From assembly GCA_964449165.1 (NCBI GenBank), contig CAYVAT010000014.1:1-64000 (forward strand): a stretch of 64,000 nucleotides of DNA. Direction: 5' to 3'. The DNA comes from CAYSCW01 sp964449165. GTDB taxonomy: Bacteria; Acidobacteriota; Aminicenantia; Aminicenantales; Aminicenantaceae. Below the pieces are notes generated by a model. The model saw only the letters and a program-made list of their open reading frames with translations, ran no database searches and was not told the origin of the DNA. The position numbers and the translations under genes were made by a program. Shown here one piece after another: positions 61,046-64,000 of the stretch (the first letter of the stretch is position 1; every line of letters begins with the position of its first letter).

Positions 61046-63590
61046 GCCGACTCCTCTCCGTACAGCTCTATGGCTGCTCTTGAGGTTTATCCCTCTGGAA
61101 GAGCGGTCCCCCCTCCGACAAGCCATGCTCGAAGTCTTTCACAACCTCTACGTCAATAAAGGAAGGGGAGTGGCACATTTGTGGTTTTTAGGTCAACTGA
61201 TCCGCTCCCTACCGGTTTTATTATCGAACTCATTCTATTGGAGTGTCCAAATGATTAAAAACTATACGAAAATCACTTTCCGCAACCTCAAAAAACACAA
61301 ATTTTATTCATTCATCAACATCACCGGTCTGGCCATCGGTATAGCATGTTGTCTTATCATTTTTTTGTGGATGCAGGGCGAGCTGAGTTATGACAGGTTC
61401 CACAAAAATGCGGGAGAGCTCTACAGGATTTTCCAGGAATCTCCACAAGGAGGAAAGGTCTTCCGTTTCGCGGCCACTCCTTCCGGCCTTGGACCGCTAC
61501 TGAAAGAACAATACCCTGAGATCGTCGATTCAGCACGACACACGCCAACTCGTTGGGATATAGGAAGGGAGGAAATTCATTTTAGGGAAAGAGTGGCTTT
61601 GGTTGAAGAATCCTTCCTGAAGATGTTTTCTTTCCTTTTGCTTGAGGGTACTCCTCAGGCTGCCCTGGAGGATCCCTATTCCATAGTCATTTCGAAAGAA
61701 ATGAGGGAGAAGTATTTTGCCGGAGAAGACCCTTTGGGCAAAACTCTGCGTGTGGGAGAACAACTCGATTTGAATGTGACCGGTGTCCTTCAGGATATTC
61801 CAGAAGAATCTCATTTGCAATTTGACTGCCTTGTCCCGTTCAAATTACTCGGCGAATTCGGCTATAACATGAATGATTGGGGAAATAACAATTACTGGAC
61901 GTATATCCAGCTCACAGAAAAAGCATCATCTCAAGAGGTGGAAGCGAAAATATCCGGCCTCATTCAGGAACATATCCCGAGATCTAGCTCAGTCCTCCAT
62001 CTCCAGCCGGTTGTCAGGATTCATCTTTACTCCCTCGGCGGGGGAGGCTTGATAACATACCTATATATCTTTGCAGGTATGGCCGCCTTTATCCTCCTTA
62101 TTGCCTGCATCAATTACATGAATCTCTCAACAGCCCGCTCAGCCAACCGAGCCAGAGAAGTCGGTATTCGTCAAGTCGTTGGTGCTAACCGTATTCAGCT
62201 CATCAAGCAATTTATGGGAGAGTCCATTCTCTTTTCCTTTATTGCCCTAATAATCGGTTTGCTTCTGGTCCATCTGCTTCTCCCGACGTTCAGCCACCTG
62301 GCAGGAAAGCCGATCATTATGAATTATTCAGCAAACCTCATCCTGATTCTTATCGGATTGACCCTTTTCACAGGCATTCTCTCCGGTGTATATCCCGCAC
62401 TTATCCTTTCTTCGTTCCAGGCCATTCAAGTGCTGAAAGGCGCCATCAGATCCAGAGGCGGAAGTGCCATGTTTAGAAAAATTCTGGTTGTCACCCAATT
62501 TTCCCTCTCCATTTTCTTGATTATCGGAACTCTTTTGGTTTTTCGCCAGATGGATTTCATGATGAAAAAGGATTTGGGATACAATAAAGAAAATGTCGTT
62601 ATTCTTCCGATGAGAAGTCAGCTCGCCAGAAACTACAACCCTTTCAAAACAGAGCTTCTCAAAGACTTAAACATTATCAGTATGACCCGGGCTAATACAA
62701 CACCCGACATCAAACAGAGCTCCATTGCCGACTATGATTTCAGTTGGGATGGAAGGCAAGATGGCGATAACTTTCCAGGCATTAATGTGATGGGGGTAGA
62801 TGCCGATTATCTGAAGACTTTTAACATGGAAATGGTCGAAGGACGTTTTTTTTCCGAACAGTTCCAGACTGATGCATCAGATAGCTGTGTCATTAACGAG
62901 GCCGCGGTCGAAGCCATGGGCCTCGAGTCACCGCTGGGAAAAAGGGTTTACTGGGACGATTTCAAAGGAAAAATCATCGGTGTCATAAAGGATTTCCACT
63001 TCAGCTCTCTTCATGATGAGATCGAGCCCCTTATGATGAGAATGGGATGGGCTTTGGATAATATTTGCATCCGCATCCGGTCCGACAACATCTCGCGTAC
63101 TATCGGTTTTATAAGAACGACCCTGAAAGACTTGCTCCCCAATTATACTTTTGAGTATGAATTTCTGGATACACGACTCTCCAATCGCTATCTTGCCGAA
63201 CAGCGCATGGGAAGGATTCTGATATTTTCGACAATCATTGCCATATTCATCTCATGCCTGGGATTGTTGGGCTTAGCCTCTTTTACAGCCGAACAGAGAA
63301 CAAAAGAGATCGGGATCAGAAAAGTCCTGGGGTCTTCAGTCGCCGGAATTATGTTTCTTCTCTCCAAGGAATTTATAAGGTGGGTTCTTTTTGCCAACCT
63401 GATAGCCTGGCCGGTGGCTTACTTTGCCATCCACAACTGGCTGCAGAATTTTGCTTATCGGACAAATATCGCATGGGAAGCTTTTCTGCTGTCTGGGAGC
63501 CTGGCTGTGGTCATTTCGCTGCTTACAGTCTGCTACCAAGCCATAAAAGCAGCCGTGGCTAATCCGGTGGATTCACTAAGGTATGAATGA
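61035..63590 (+). CDS. FtsX/MacB-like permease with N-terminal prefix domain, copy 6
   Basis: An 851-residue protein. I start it at the ATG that gives MKDKPTPLRTALWLLLRFIP, because it overlaps the PadR stop by only 11 bases with purine-rich GGAAAAAAG upstream; an ATG at 60981 would add 18 residues of poor quality. Residues 1-75 form the helical 'permease prefix' region (HNLYVNKGRGVAHLWFLGQL). The FtsX part follows: NYTKITFRNLKKHKFYSFIN, blocks REVGIRQVVGANRIQLIKQF and KEIGIRKVLGSSVAGIMFLL, ending ANPVDSLRYE. PadR-prefix permease pairs are a recurring arrangement in Acidobacteriota. Confidence 0.88.
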   Translation: MKDKPTPLRTALWLLLRFIPLEERSPLRQAMLEVFHNLYVNKGRGVAHLWFLGQLIRSLPVLLSNSFYWSVQMIKNYTKITFRNLKKHKFYSFINITGLAIGIACCLIIFLWMQGELSYDRFHKNAGELYRIFQESPQGGKVFRFAATPSGLGPLLKEQYPEIVDSARHTPTRWDIGREEIHFRERVALVEESFLKMFSFLLLEGTPQAALEDPYSIVISKEMREKYFAGEDPLGKTLRVGEQLDLNVTGVLQDIPEESHLQFDCLVPFKLLGEFGYNMNDWGNNNYWTYIQLTEKASSQEVEAKISGLIQEHIPRSSSVLHLQPVVRIHLYSLGGGGLITYLYIFAGMAAFILLIACINYMNLSTARSANRAREVGIRQVVGANRIQLIKQFMGESILFSFIALIIGLLLVHLLLPTFSHLAGKPIIMNYSANLILILIGLTLFTGILSGVYPALILSSFQAIQVLKGAIRSRGGSAMFRKILVVTQFSLSIFLIIGTLLVFRQMDFMMKKDLGYNKENVVILPMRSQLARNYNPFKTELLKDLNIISMTRANTTPDIKQSSIADYDFSWDGRQDGDNFPGINVMGVDADYLKTFNMEMVEGRFFSEQFQTDASDSCVINEAAVEAMGLESPLGKRVYWDDFKGKIIGVIKDFHFSSLHDEIEPLMMRMGWALDNICIRIRSDNISRTIGFIRTTLKDLLPNYTFEYEFLDTRLSNRYLAEQRMGRILIFSTIIAIFISCLGLLGLASFTAEQRTKEIGIRKVLGSSVAGIMFLLSKEFIRWVLFANLIAWPVAYFAIHNWLQNFAYRTNIAWEAFLLSGSLAVVISLLTVCYQAIKAAVANPVDSLRYE

Positions 63591-63643
63591 CAGAAATTCC
63601 CCTTCTTTTCATCCTCTAATCTCTTGAATCCGATTCCTTTTCT

Positions 63644-64000
63644 TCATTCATACCGCAGAGAATCCACGGGATTGGCCATTGCCGCTTTAATGGACTGGAT
63701 GCTAACTGTGAGAATAGCGATAATCAGGGCCATAAATCCTGAGAATAAAAAGGTTTCAAAACCGATCTCTGTTCGATAGGCGAAATTCCTTAGCCATTTT
63801 GTCATCACAATATAAGCCACAGGCCAGGCTACTATATTGGCCAAAATAACAAGCACGGCGAATTCTTTTGTCATGAGCCGAACTACACTTCCAGCAGATG
63901 CTCCCAGCACTTTGCGGATTCCTATCTCTTTGGTCCTCTGTTCGGCTGTAAAGGATATCAACCCGAACAACCCGAAACAGGAAATGGAAATCGCCAGGAA
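63644..64000 (-). CDS. FtsX/MacB-like permease, C-terminal part, copy 7 (cut by window end)
   Basis: The visible 118 residues, beginning FLAISISCFGLFGLISFTAE, match the last quarter of the other copies: TM6 end, KEIGIRKVLGASAGSVVRLM, TM7 (VLVILANIVAWPVAYIVMTK), TM8 and the ending ANPVDSLRYE. The N-terminal part and its promoter lie beyond position 64000. It converges on copy 6. Confidence 0.85.
   Translation of the reverse strand, partial: FLAISISCFGLFGLISFTAEQRTKEIGIRKVLGASAGSVVRLMTKEFAVLVILANIVAWPVAYIVMTKWLRNFAYRTEIGFETFLFSGFMALIIAILTVSIQSIKAAMANPVDSLRYE

Overview
The window is a 64 kb piece of a draft bacterial chromosome with two 100-N scaffold gaps (48841-48940 and 60610-60709). No rRNA is present, so taxonomy is inference. 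A Gram-negative envelope is indicated by beta-barrel proteins, a lipobox-bearing SPOR/NlpC protein and many exported proteins. Sigma-54-type promoters, a tricorn-type protease, an M14 peptidase and a large set of roughly 800-residue FtsX/MacB-like permeases, two with an N-terminal 'permease prefix' segment, fit Acidobacteriota or Aminicenantes-like lineages best.

Layout. 1-5.8 kb: an exported trypsin-fold/TPR protein, then a class III aminotransferase, an NAD(P)-dependent dehydrogenase of the diaminopentanoate dehydrogenase/DapB-like type and a YkvI-like transporter (probably amino-acid metabolism). 6.1-13.2 kb: housekeeping block tRNA-Leu(UAG), tig, clpP, clpX, lon, rho. 13.3-29.3 kb: mostly single genes on both strands, many exported (tricorn protease, 6-bladed propeller, FtsX permease, metallo-beta-lactamase-fold enzyme, VOC protein, SurE-like nucleotidase, M14 peptidase, MFS transporter, DUF3795 protein). 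29.5-38.3 kb: a tight four-gene envelope operon (three-repeat exported protein, giant double-VWA protein, transglutaminase-fold protein without the catalytic Cys, SPOR-NlpC/P60 lipoprotein). 38.4-48.4 kb: FtsX permease, an ECF sigma/anti-sigma/DUF4097 operon, two small beta-barrel proteins, another FtsX permease. 48.8-52.2 kb: accessory-looking island with hicAB, a metallophosphoesterase and a ComEC-like MBL protein. 52.3-64 kb: ABC-2 exporter pair, GNAT acetyltransferase, four more FtsX permeases (one cut by the window end), an ATC-hydrolase-like protein and a PadR regulator.

How it works together. The strongest unexpected signal is regulatory. Five minus-24/minus-12 (sigma-54) promoters with exact spacing, TGGCAN9TTGC in form, precede three FtsX permeases and two beta-barrel genes. 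Three of them have an upstream dyad-like motif GGACA-N5-TGTT at the distance expected of an enhancer-binding protein. The permeases with a prefix segment lack this promoter, and one is translationally coupled to PadR instead. None of the seven permeases has an adjacent cognate ATPase gene. I read this as a sigma-54-controlled envelope regulon of orphan FtsX-type permeases and outer-membrane proteins. The second candidate for an undescribed system is the four-gene VWA/transglutaminase-fold/NlpC operon. All assignments come from reading motifs; no database search was run.
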